A stretch of 16,455 bases of DNA from Acetobacteraceae bacterium (GTDB lineage: Bacteria; Pseudomonadota; Alphaproteobacteria; Acetobacterales; Acetobacteraceae): assembly GCA_947476855.1 (NCBI GenBank), contig CANJSR010000048.1, forward strand, positions 1-16,455, written 5' to 3'. The notes under the pieces are model-generated. The model was not told the origin of the DNA, did not search any database, and was given only the letters and a program-made list of their open reading frames with translations. A program made the position numbers and the translations under genes. Every line of letters begins with the position of its first letter. Within the stretch, counting starts at the first letter, position 1. This document shows positions 6,407-12,973 of the stretch, one piece after another.

Positions 6407-7084
6407 CTACTCTAACAGCCAGACCGGTTCCTTCAGCTTCCCCACCATGGCCGCATGCGCCGCCAGTTCCGCCTCGGTCGGCGTGACCAGACGCGGGGTG
6501 CGGGGGCCGGTGTGCTCATACACCGCGACCGGCAGGCGGGCCTCGTCCGTCGCCAGGGACAGGCCGCGCTGCCGCCCGCCCGTCAGCTCGACATAGACCT
6601 CGGCCAGCAGCTTGCAGTCCAGCAGGGCGTTATGCGTCGTGCGCGCGGACAGATCGATCGAGAACCGCCGGCACAGCGCGTCCAGGCTGTTGGGCATCCC
6701 CGGAAACCGCTTCTTCGCCAGGTCGAGCGTGTCGACCATCCGCTCGCGACCCAAGGGCGCCAGTCCCAGCCGCCCGAGTTCCGCGTTCAGGAACCCGAAG
6801 TCGAAGGGTGCGTTGTGCGCAATCAGCGGATCGTCACCGAAGAAGGCCAGCATGTCGCCCGCGATGGCGGCGAATTTCGGCTTCCCCTCCAGATGGACAT
6901 TGCCATAGCCGTGGATGCGCGTGGCCTCGGCCGGGACGTCCCGCTCGGGGTCGATCAGAGTGTGGAAATGCGCGCCCGTCGGCAGGTCGTTGACCAGTTC
7001 CAGCGCCGCGATCTCGATCACGCGGTCGCCGCGATTGGGCTCCAACCCGGTCGTTTCCGTGTCAAACAGGACAGAGCGGCTCAT
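6407..7084 (-). CDS. dnaQ: DNA polymerase III epsilon-type 3'-5' exonuclease
   Basis: This is a 225-residue protein from the ATG at 7084; the frame is open further upstream, but that part overlaps coaE and is not coding. DEDDh exonuclease motifs are complete: Exo I Asp8-Thr-Glu10 (FDTETTGL), Exo II His90-Asn-x-x-Phe-Asp95 (AHNAPFDFGFLN), Exo III His151...Asp156 (HNALLDCKLLAEVYVELTGGRQ). The length, the YVELTGGRQ segment and the C-terminal tail after residue 173 (polymerase alpha-binding region in epsilon) support the proofreading subunit rather than RNase T. Its ATG overlaps the coaE stop (ATGA), so it is probably translationally coupled to coaE in the aroE-coaE-dnaQ operon. Confidence 0.93.
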   Translation of the reverse strand: MSRSVLFDTETTGLEPNRGDRVIEIAALELVNDLPTGAHFHTLIDPERDVPAEATRIHGYGNVHLEGKPKFAAIAGDMLAFFGDDPLIAHNAPFDFGFLNAELGRLGLAPLGRERMVDTLDLAKKRFPGMPNSLDALCRRFSIDLSARTTHNALLDCKLLAEVYVELTGGRQRGLSLATDEARLPVAVYEHTGPRTPRLVTPTEAELAAHAAMVGKLKEPVWLLE

Positions 7085-7668
7085 GCGCGCAGGCTCTGGA
7101 TCAGCAGCCGCATGGCGCGCTGGGTCAGGAATCGCGACAGCCCCGTGCGGATCACCACATCGGCCCGCCGGCGCTTTTCCCGATCGGGCATCTGGCGGGC
7201 GATCACGTTCCTGATATCCGCCTCGGACATCCTGCCCCGCAGCCGAACCCGATGGATCTGGATCGCCTTTGGCGCCGACACGGTCACGGTCATGTCGCAG
7301 AACCGGTCCCATTTCACCTCGAACAGCAGCGGCACATCCAGCACGGCCGCCACGCAGGCCCGCCGGCGCGCCTGCTGGACGAAGCGGCGCTGTTCCGCCT
7401 CGATCATGGGATGGAGGATGTGTTCAAGCTGCTTCAACGCCTCGGGCTTGCCCAGGACGGCGGCGCGCAGAGCGGTGCGATCCACGGCGCCATCCTTGGT
7501 GGAGCCGGGGAACGCCCGCTCGATCAGCCGCACCGCGCGCCCACCCTTGGCCTGCACCTGGTGCACGGCGGCGTCGGCGTCGAAGACCGGGATATGGGCG
7601 CGGGTGAAAGCGCGGGCGGCGGTGGACTTGCCCATGCCGATCCCGCCCGTCAGGCCGATGACCTTCAT
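7081..7668 (-). CDS. coaE: Dephospho-CoA kinase
   Basis: This is a 195-residue protein starting MKVIGLTGGIGMGKS, with a P-loop at residues 8-15. It also has Asp30-Ala-Asp (VFDADAAVHQ), LHPMI (85-89), DVPLLFE (111-117) and the RQMPDREKRRRAD lid segment (158-170), all CoaE hallmarks. It phosphorylates the 3' hydroxyl of dephospho-CoA, the last step of CoA synthesis, in the cytoplasm. The start codon overlaps the aroE stop by ATGA (7665-7668) and the stop codon overlaps the dnaQ start in the same way, so the three genes are one tightly coupled operon. Confidence 0.95.
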   Translation of the reverse strand: MKVIGLTGGIGMGKSTAARAFTRAHIPVFDADAAVHQVQAKGGRAVRLIERAFPGSTKDGAVDRTALRAAVLGKPEALKQLEHILHPMIEAEQRRFVQQARRRACVAAVLDVPLLFEVKWDRFCDMTVTVSAPKAIQIHRVRLRGRMSEADIRNVIARQMPDREKRRRADVVIRTGLSRFLTQRAMRLLIQSLRA

Positions 7669-8516
7669 GACGGCAGCAGGTCCGCGGCGACAAAGCGGCG
7701 GAGTTCGTCATCCACCACCGGCTTCACGCCAAACCAGGCCTCGAACCCCGGCACGGCTTGATACAGCAGCATTCCCAACCCCTCGACCGGTTTCAGGCCC
7801 CGTTGCGCCGCTTCGGCCAGCAGCTTTGTTTCCAGCGGCACATAGACGATATCCGACACCGCCATGCCCTTGGACGCGCGTCCCAGGTCCAGCCCCAGGT
7901 CGCCCTCTCCACCCATGCCCAGCGACGTGGTGTTCACAACCAGGGCGTGATCGGCCAGGGCGGCGCTGCGGGAGTCCCAATCGACGATCCGCAACCCCAG
8001 CAGGTCGGCGGCGAGCTTGTCGGCCCGGTCGCGGGTGCGGTTGGCGATGGTGACCGGCACGCCCTCATCCTGCAAAGCCGCCGCGATGGCGCGCGCGGAC
8101 CCGCCGGCGCCCAGCAGCAAGGCGGGGCCTGCGCCGGGATCGACGCCGTTGTGGCGGAGGTTGGCGACAAAGCCCCAGCCATCGGTGTTGCTGCCCGTGA
8201 TCTTCCCGTCCTTGAACACCATCGTGTTCACGGCGCCCGCGCGATGGGCCGTCGCGTCCACCGTGTCGCAGATCGCGAAAGCCGCGAGCTTATGCGGGAT
8301 CGTGACGTTCGCCCCCGCGAACCCAGCCGCCGCCAGCCCCTTGATCGCGGTGGTCCAGTTGTCCGGATGGATCGGCAACGGAATATAGGTGCCGTCGATG
8401 CCGTACCGCTCCAGCCAGAACCCGTGCAACCGGGGTGAGCGGGAGTGGCTGACCGGCCAGCCGGAAATCCCGGCGACCCGGGCCTTGCCTGAGAGTATTG
8501 TCATGCCCGCAACCAT
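7665..8516 (-). CDS. aroE: Shikimate dehydrogenase
   Basis: This is a 283-residue protein. The shikimate-binding segment ISGWPVSHSRSPRLHGFW (17-34), catalytic Lys76 (NVTIPHK) and Asp112 (SNTDGWG), the nucleotide loop GAGGSARA (136-143), NRT (159-161, NADPH preference) and the C-terminal QAVPGFEAWFG all match AroE. It reduces 3-dehydroshikimate to shikimate with NADPH in aromatic amino-acid synthesis. Two starts are possible: ATG at 8516 (used here) or ATG at 8504 (MTILSGKARVAG), which matches relatives from memory just as well; neither has a convincing ribosome-binding site. It lies 20 bases downstream of dpaL, same strand. Confidence 0.95.
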   Translation of the reverse strand: MVAGMTILSGKARVAGISGWPVSHSRSPRLHGFWLERYGIDGTYIPLPIHPDNWTTAIKGLAAAGFAGANVTIPHKLAAFAICDTVDATAHRAGAVNTMVFKDGKITGSNTDGWGFVANLRHNGVDPGAGPALLLGAGGSARAIAAALQDEGVPVTIANRTRDRADKLAADLLGLRIVDWDSRSAALADHALVVNTTSLGMGGEGDLGLDLGRASKGMAVSDIVYVPLETKLLAEAAQRGLKPVEGLGMLLYQAVPGFEAWFGVKPVVDDELRRFVAADLLPS

Positions 8517-8536
8517 TCACCGCCGGCCCGCGAAGA

Positions 8537-9706
8537 TCAACCGGGGCCGGAGTCCGATATCAGCCGCTGATACAGATCGGGGTCCGTCGCGCCCTCGGTG
8601 CTGAACACCAGCACACGGCTCTCCGCCCCCAGCCCCAGCGTCGCCCGCGCCGCCGGATCGGCCGCTGCGAGCAGGCATCCGGCCAGTCCCGCCACGCCCG
8701 ATTCGCCGGACACGACGCCCTGCTTCGCGAGCAGACGCATGCAGGCCACCGCCGCCTCATCCGGGATCGCCATGAAGGCGGCCGTCGCCCGTTCCAGTTC
8801 GCCCCAGGCCAGCAGGCTGGGTTCTCCGCAGGCCAGGCCAGCCATCAGCGTGTCGAGGTCACCGGGCACCGCGGTGGGTTCACCGAGTTCGGCGCTCGCC
8901 AGCAGGCAGGCCGCACGATCCGGCTCCACGACGATCAGTTCCGGCGCGGGGTCGAAGCGCGCGCGCATATGGGCCGAGACCGCCGCCGCCACGCCGCCCA
9001 CGCCGCCCTGGATGAACACATGCGTCGGTGGCGGGCCTTCCCACTGATCCGCCGCCTCATCCGCCATCACGCGATAGCCCTGCATCACGTCGCGCGGCAC
9101 CTCGGTGTAGCCGGCCCAGGACGTGTCGGAGACGACGAACCAGCCCTGCGCCTCCGCCTCCCGCGTAGCCGCCCGCACCGAGTCGTCGTAGGTGCCGGAG
9201 ACCACCCGGACCTCCGCGCCATAATGGGCGATGGCGTCGATCCGGCCCTGGCTGACGCCGGAATGGACGAAGATGACGCAGCGCGCCCCGAAACGCCGAG
9301 CGCCCCACGCCACCGACCGGCCGTGGTTTCCATCCGTCGCGCAGGTTACCGTGATGGCCCCGGTCGCGGCGGCATACCGGCCCGAGGCCAGATCGGCCGA
9401 GGTCGCGGACGGCGCCACGCCCCGGCGCGCCAGTTCATCGGCAAGAATATTCGCGACGGCATAGGCGCCACCCAGCGCCTTGAAGCTGCCCAACCCGAAG
9501 CGCCCCGATTCGTCCTTCAGGCGCATCACCGCGACGCCCGCCTCGGCGGCGATCGCCGGCAGGTCAACCAACGGCGTCACCGCATAACCCTCCCACCCCG
9601 CAATCTCCTTCCGCGCTCGGCGGAACCCGTTGGCGGGCAGGGTGACGACCCCGGGCGTGCCGGCGCGGGGATTGGGGAACAGGCTGAAGGGGAATGGACC
9701 AATCAT
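8537..9706 (-). CDS. dpaL: Diaminopropionate ammonia-lyase
   Basis: This is a 389-residue fold-type-II PLP enzyme. Close similarity to E. coli YgeX/DpaL is visible along its length: KDESGRFGLGSFKALGGAYA with PLP-binding Lys76, TCATDGNHGRSVAWGARRFGA with Asp125, SDTSWAGYTEVP with Asp194, GDLDTLMAGLACGEPSLLAW, and SGESGVAGLAGCL. Asp125 and Asp194 correspond to E. coli Asp120 and Asp189, which let the enzyme act on both L- and D-2,3-diaminopropionate. The products are pyruvate and ammonia. I use the ATG at 9706; a TTG at 9742 is in frame but has no support. It is divergent from the denD-like gene (55 bases between starts) and heads the aroE-coaE-dnaQ operon. Threonine synthase or threonine dehydratase are less likely given MAGLACGEP. 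Confidence 0.9.
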   Translation of the reverse strand: MIGPFPFSLFPNPRAGTPGVVTLPANGFRRARKEIAGWEGYAVTPLVDLPAIAAEAGVAVMRLKDESGRFGLGSFKALGGAYAVANILADELARRGVAPSATSADLASGRYAAATGAITVTCATDGNHGRSVAWGARRFGARCVIFVHSGVSQGRIDAIAHYGAEVRVVSGTYDDSVRAATREAEAQGWFVVSDTSWAGYTEVPRDVMQGYRVMADEAADQWEGPPPTHVFIQGGVGGVAAAVSAHMRARFDPAPELIVVEPDRAACLLASAELGEPTAVPGDLDTLMAGLACGEPSLLAWGELERATAAFMAIPDEAAVACMRLLAKQGVVSGESGVAGLAGCLLAAADPAARATLGLGAESRVLVFSTEGATDPDLYQRLISDSGPG

Positions 9707-9709
9707 CCG

Positions 9710-9737
9710 CGAACGGTGTACCGCATCGGCCGAACGG
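9710..9737. promoter_or_regulatory. Direct repeat CGAACGG, 21-base period, in the dpaL/denD divergent promoter region
   Basis: CGAACGG occurs at 9710-9716 and again at 9731-9737, a period of exactly 21 bases (two helical turns), within the 55-base gap between the two divergent start codons. The palindrome GGTGTACC (9715-9722) lies between them. Such spacing suits a regulator binding the same DNA face to co-control both genes. This is inference; no regulator gene is in the window. Confidence 0.3.
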
Positions 9738-9761
9738 CGCAATCAATTATGGGAGACAGGC

Positions 9762-10754
9762 ATGCGCATCACGATCCTGGGCGGCGGCGGGTTCCTCGGA
9801 CGGAAGATCGCGATGCGGCTGGCGCGGGAGGGAACCCTCGGCGGCAAGCCCGTCACCGGCCTGACCCTGTTCGACCTGCACCAGCCCGCGCCGCTGGACG
9901 CCCCCTTCCCCGTCACCACCCTGGCCGGCGACATCGTCGACCCGCCGGAAGCCGCGATCCCAGCCGGCACCGATGTCGTGTTCCACCTGGCCGCCGTCGT
10001 CAGCGCGCAGGCCGAGGCCGATTACGACCTGGGCCGCCGGGTCAATCTGCGCGGCACGGATGCGGTCGTGGACGCGTGCCGGCGCCTGGTCGCCGCGGGA
10101 GGCAAGGCGCCTCGGGTCATGTTCACAAGCTCGGTCGCCAGCTTCAGCGCCAGCCAGGACAGCATCCTGTCGGACGACGCCAAGCAGGTCCCGGGCAACA
10201 GCTATGGCGCGCAGAAGGCCGCCGCCGAACTGATCCTGGCCGATGCCTCCCGCCGCGGGTTCATGGATGTCGTGACGCTGCGCCTGCCCACCGTGATCGT
10301 CCGCCCCGGCCGGCCGAACAAGGCAGCAAGTTCCTTCTTCTCGGCCATCGTGCGCGAACCTCTGCTGGGCCTGGAAACCGAGTTACCCGTCCCCGATGAC
10401 TTCGCCGCCTGGTTCTGCAGCCCGCGCCGAGCGGCCGACTGGCTGCTGCACGCCGCGGCGATGGACACCTCGGGGATGGGCCTGGACCGCAGCCTCAGCC
10501 CGCCCGGGATCAGCACCACGATCGCCGCCCTGGTCGCCGCCCTGGAAACCGTCAGCCCCGGTGCCTCGCGGCTGATCAAGCGGGTGCCGGACCCGACCAT
10601 CGCCGCCATCGTCGGCACCTGGCCGCCGGGGTTCGAGGCGACGCGCGCCCGCGTCCTGGGCTTCGCCCCACATGAACCGGTCGAGGACATCGTGCGCGGC
10701 TTCATCGAGGACGACCTCGCGGCCACCAAAGCGGACCGCGGCCTGCCGGCCTGA
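9762..10754 (+). CDS. denD: D-erythronate dehydrogenase-like NAD-dependent epimerase/dehydratase-family SDR
   Basis: This is a 330-residue extended SDR starting at 9762; GGGAGA lies 6 bases ahead, and in-frame upstream ATGs lack such support. The N-terminal ITILGGGGFLG (4-13) binds NAD, followed by DVVFHLAAVVSAQAEADYDLG (71-91), FTSSVASF (121-128) and the catalytic Tyr148-x3-Lys152 (NSYGAQKAAAELI). SRRGFMDVVTLRLPTVIVRPGRPNKAASSF is typical of DenD, which oxidises D-erythronate at C2 in tetronate catabolism. The usual partners of the den pathway (kinase, hydroxypyruvate isomerase-like protein, decarboxylase) are not adjacent, so the substrate here is an inference from sequence resemblance. It is divergent from dpaL and 133 bases upstream of the ClC gene on the same strand. 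Confidence 0.8.
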   Translation: MRITILGGGGFLGRKIAMRLAREGTLGGKPVTGLTLFDLHQPAPLDAPFPVTTLAGDIVDPPEAAIPAGTDVVFHLAAVVSAQAEADYDLGRRVNLRGTDAVVDACRRLVAAGGKAPRVMFTSSVASFSASQDSILSDDAKQVPGNSYGAQKAAAELILADASRRGFMDVVTLRLPTVIVRPGRPNKAASSFFSAIVREPLLGLETELPVPDDFAAWFCSPRRAADWLLHAAAMDTSGMGLDRSLSPPGISTTIAALVAALETVSPGASRLIKRVPDPTIAAIVGTWPPGFEATRARVLGFAPHEPVEDIVRGFIEDDLAATKADRGLPA

Positions 10755-10887
10755 TGCCGCATTACGAATTTTTCGCATTCCTCGCCGTGATTTTGCCGTA
10801 TCAACGGAATGGACTACGCCAGCTCGGCTGAACCCGCGCCGGTCCCTCTGCCTCGTGCCCCTTACTCCGTTCGGCTGGACAGCACGC
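10755..10887 (+). promoter_or_regulatory. AT-richer leader between denD-like and ClC genes, likely promoter region
   Basis: These 133 bases contain the most AT-rich run of the neighbourhood (about 10760-10803, with TTTTT and ATTTT tracts), consistent with a separate promoter for the ClC gene. I could not place convincing -35/-10 hexamers, and I see no terminator hairpin after the denD-like stop codon. Confidence 0.3.
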
Positions 10888-12738
10888 ATGTCGGCTTCCC
10901 ACGGCGAGTCTCAACCAGCGGGTGCGCCTGACGCCCCGCATCCGGGGACAGCCGCGTCCGCCGTCCGTCCCGCTCGCCCGCCACGCCGTCCCTTTACCCA
11001 CGTCGTCCTCCACGCGCCCTATATCCTGCGCGCCCTGGTCCGCGCGGATGAGCTATGGCTGGTCGCCTTGTCCGCCTTCGTCGGCGTGTTCGTGGGCGTC
11101 GTCGTCTGGGCGATGACCGAGGCAACCCAGCGCATCCACGAAATCCTGTTCCTGATCGGGCATGAACAGCGCCTGTCGGCGATGCAATGGCTCGACCCAT
11201 GGCGCACCGTGCTGGTGCCGACGGTCGGCGGGCTGTTCCTGGGCCTGGTCACGCTGGGCATCAGCCGCATCCACCGCCGGCGCACGGTCGACCCGATCGA
11301 GGCCAACGCCCTGTTCGGCGGCCGCATGTCGCTGTCCGGCAGCCTGGTCGTGGTTGTGCAGACGATCATTTCGAACGGCGTCGGTGCCTCGGTGGGGCTG
11401 GAGGCCGCCTATACGCAGATCAGTTCGGCCATCGCATCGAAATGGGGCCATGTGTTCCGGGTGCGGCGGACGGATATGCGCCTGCTGGTCGGCTGCGGCG
11501 CCGCGGGGGCGATCGCCGGGGCCTTCAATGCCCCCCTGGCCGGCGCCTTCTATGCGTTCGAGCTGGTGATCGGGACCTATCAGCTATCGTCCTTCGCGCC
11601 GGTCGCCGTTGCCGCCCTCGTGTCGATGGCCGTCGTGCAGGGGCTGGGCGGGGAGCCGTTCGACCTGCATATCGACCCGATCCCGATCGGCGGGCTCGAC
11701 TACATCCCGATCCTAGCGCTGGGGATGGTCTGTGCGCTGCTCGGCATCGCGATCATGCGCGGCGTGACGGTGACCGAGGACCTGTTCCGCCGGAGCGGCG
11801 TTCCCGTCTGGCTGCGCCCCGCGGTCGGTGGCCTGGTGGTGGGGGCGCTGGCTCTGATCACCCCGGCGGTCCTGTCCTCCGGCCACGGCGCCCTGCACAG
11901 CACGGTGGCGATGGAGATGACGCTGCCCTTCCTGATCCTGCTGGTCGCGCTGAAGTCCGTGGCCTCGGCGGTGTCGATCGGATCGGGGTTCAGGGGCGGG
12001 CTGTTCTTTGCCTCCTTGTTCCTGGGCGCGCTGCTGGGCAAGGCCTTCGCGGGCCTGCACGCCGCGATCTCGGCCGAACACGCGGTTTCGCCCCTGGTTT
12101 TCGCCCTGGTGGGCATGAGCGGGCTGGCCGTTGCCATTGTCGGCGGGCCGCTGACCATGGGATTCCTGGCGCTGGAGGCGACGGGCAACCTGCCGATGAC
12201 CGTGGCGGTGCTGGCCGCCTGCGTCGTGTCCTCCCTGACCGTGCGGCGGACCTTCGGCTACTCCTTCGCCACCTGGCGGTTCCATCTGCGCGGAGAGGCG
12301 ATCCGGAGCGCGGTCGATATCGGCTGGATGCGGACCCTGACGGTCGGTCGGATGATGCGCCACGACATCCAGACCGCGCGGGCGGACACGAGGCTGCCGG
12401 ACTTCAAGCGGGACTTTCCGCTGGGAACCACGGCGCGGGTGATCGCGCTGGATGAGACGGGGCGCTATGTCGGGATCGTCCTGCTGGCCGAGGCGCATGC
12501 CGATGGGGACGACGAACACCATGTGTCGGACATCCTGCACTACACGGACACGATCCTGCTGCCGAGCATGACGATCAAGGAGGCGATCGCGATGTTTGAG
12601 AACGCGGAGAGCGATGCCCTGGCCGTCGTGGATGGGCCGCAGACCAGGCAGGTGATGGGCATCCTGACCGAACAGCATGCCCTGCGCCGATACAGTGAGG
12701 AACTGGACCGGCGCCGGCGGGAATTGTCGGGGGAGTGA
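10888..12738 (+). CDS. ClC-family chloride channel/transporter with C-terminal CBS domains
   Basis: This is a 616-residue protein from the ATG at 10888; the frame is open upstream but the preceding residues look non-coding, and the ribosome-binding site is weak. Residues about 55-460 form the multi-helix ClC fold, and about 485-605 a CBS pair, ending MGILTEQHALRRYSEELDRR. Family landmarks are recognisable but altered. The selectivity/gating segment is SNGVGASVGLEAAYTQ (162-177), keeping the external gating Glu172 but with Ala in place of the GP of GREGP. GAAGAIAGAFNAPLAGAFYAFEL (204-225) keeps the first Glu of the EE pair (224) but has Leu225 at the internal proton-glutamate position of E. 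coli ClcA (Glu203). GSGFRGGLFFASLF (365-378) lacks the Pro of GIFAPSLF. It moves chloride or another anion across the inner membrane; whether it is a channel or exchanger is open. Confidence 0.9.
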   Translation: MSASHGESQPAGAPDAPHPGTAASAVRPARPPRRPFTHVVLHAPYILRALVRADELWLVALSAFVGVFVGVVVWAMTEATQRIHEILFLIGHEQRLSAMQWLDPWRTVLVPTVGGLFLGLVTLGISRIHRRRTVDPIEANALFGGRMSLSGSLVVVVQTIISNGVGASVGLEAAYTQISSAIASKWGHVFRVRRTDMRLLVGCGAAGAIAGAFNAPLAGAFYAFELVIGTYQLSSFAPVAVAALVSMAVVQGLGGEPFDLHIDPIPIGGLDYIPILALGMVCALLGIAIMRGVTVTEDLFRRSGVPVWLRPAVGGLVVGALALITPAVLSSGHGALHSTVAMEMTLPFLILLVALKSVASAVSIGSGFRGGLFFASLFLGALLGKAFAGLHAAISAEHAVSPLVFALVGMSGLAVAIVGGPLTMGFLALEATGNLPMTVAVLAACVVSSLTVRRTFGYSFATWRFHLRGEAIRSAVDIGWMRTLTVGRMMRHDIQTARADTRLPDFKRDFPLGTTARVIALDETGRYVGIVLLAEAHADGDDEHHVSDILHYTDTILLPSMTIKEAIAMFENAESDALAVVDGPQTRQVMGILTEQHALRRYSEELDRRRRELSGE

Positions 12739-12744
12739 TACTCA

Positions 12745-12778
12745 GTGGGTGTGGGTGTGGGTGTGGGTGTGGGTGTGG
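12745..12778 (+). repeat. GTGGGT hexamer tandem repeat, G-quadruplex motif
   Basis: Five perfect copies of GTGGGT plus a partial copy (GTGG) start 7 bases after the ClC stop codon. This gives five GGG tracts separated by the same three bases (TGT), a textbook intramolecular G-quadruplex pattern on the plus strand and so in the 3' end of the ClC transcript. The repeat is open in two frames (Val-Gly or Trp-Val dipeptides), but I see no real gene using them. Confidence 0.9.
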
Positions 12779-12783
12779 CCTGG

Positions 12784-12822
12784 GCCCTTGTCATTGCCAC
12801 ACCGTCATGGTGGCAGGAGGGC
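12784..12822. repeat. Nested hairpin downstream of the ClC gene
   Basis: TGCCAC (12795-12800) pairs with GTGGCA (12810-12815), and an outer GCCCT (12784-12788) pairs with AGGGC (12818-12822). It lies directly between the G-rich repeat and the next inverted repeat. No U-tract follows. It may help end transcription of ClC or of the convergent aldolase gene. Confidence 0.4.
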
Positions 12823-12826
12823 CACT

Positions 12827-12868
12827 ACCCACGACTTTCCTGTTCAGAACTTAAAGAAAGTCGTGGGT
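12827..12868. terminator. Perfect 13-bp inverted repeat in the ClC/aldolase convergent region, possible bidirectional terminator
   Basis: ACCCACGACTTTC (12827-12839) and GAAAGTCGTGGGT (12856-12868) are perfect complements around a 16-base AT-rich loop, which itself contains GTT-CAG-AAC. The length makes chance unlikely. Its place between two convergent genes suits a terminator, but no U-run follows on either strand. A small repetitive element or protein-binding site is an alternative. Confidence 0.5.
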
Positions 12869-12873
12869 GCTGG

Positions 12874-12969
12874 GGCGGAGCCTGTCCTCGGGCCGGCTCT
12901 TCGCCGGACCCGGGGGCCCAGCATGACGAGGTAGAGAACACGACCTGACGACAGGCGGAGCCTGACCTC
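12874..12969. repeat. REP-like block with a direct repeat and a hairpin
   Basis: A 16-base sequence GGCGGAGCCTGTCCTC (12874-12889) recurs as GGCGGAGCCTGACCTC at 12954-12969, with one mismatch and an 80-base period. Directly after the first copy is a hairpin: GGGCCGGC (12890-12897) pairs with GCCGGACCC (12903-12911), with one bulged A. CCCGGGGGCCC then follows. The composition resembles intergenic palindromic (REP-type) elements of alphaproteobacteria; whether it recurs in the genome cannot be seen here. Confidence 0.45.
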
Positions 12970-12973
12970 AGCC

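Noticed and set aside
7085..7312. 76-residue N-terminal extension of the dnaQ frame
   Set aside because: It lies entirely inside coaE in another frame; the DEDD exonuclease begins at MSRSVLFDTETTG and the ATGA overlap with the coaE stop explains its start.
6455..8053. 532-codon plus-strand open frame opposite dnaQ, coaE and aroE
   Set aside because: It spans three real genes on the other strand and has shadow-type composition with no domain.
8537..9706. Threonine synthase or threonine dehydratase for the PLP enzyme
   Set aside because: The RFGLGSFKALGGAYA, TDGNHGR and MAGLACGEP segments are specific to diaminopropionate ammonia-lyase as far as I recall.
8498..10399. 633-codon plus-strand open frame opposite dpaL
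   Set aside because: It is antisense to the clearly recognisable dpaL and overlaps denD; its Arg/His/Gly-rich composition is that of a GC-rich shadow frame.
10672..10887. 72-residue N-terminal extension of the ClC frame
   Set aside because: It overlaps the end of the denD-like gene and the AT-rich leader; the residues are basic and low in hydrophobicity, unlike a ClC N-terminus.
12745..12948. Open frame starting within the hexamer repeat, coding a Val-Gly repeat peptide
   Set aside because: The start is a GTG inside the repeat with no ribosome-binding site; the rest crosses the hairpins and the REP-like block and has no recognisable protein character.
12739..12973. CRISPR array or integron attachment site in the structured intergenic region
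   Set aside because: There is no regular repeat-spacer pattern; the hexamers are contiguous and the hairpins are all different. No integrase or cas gene is in the window.
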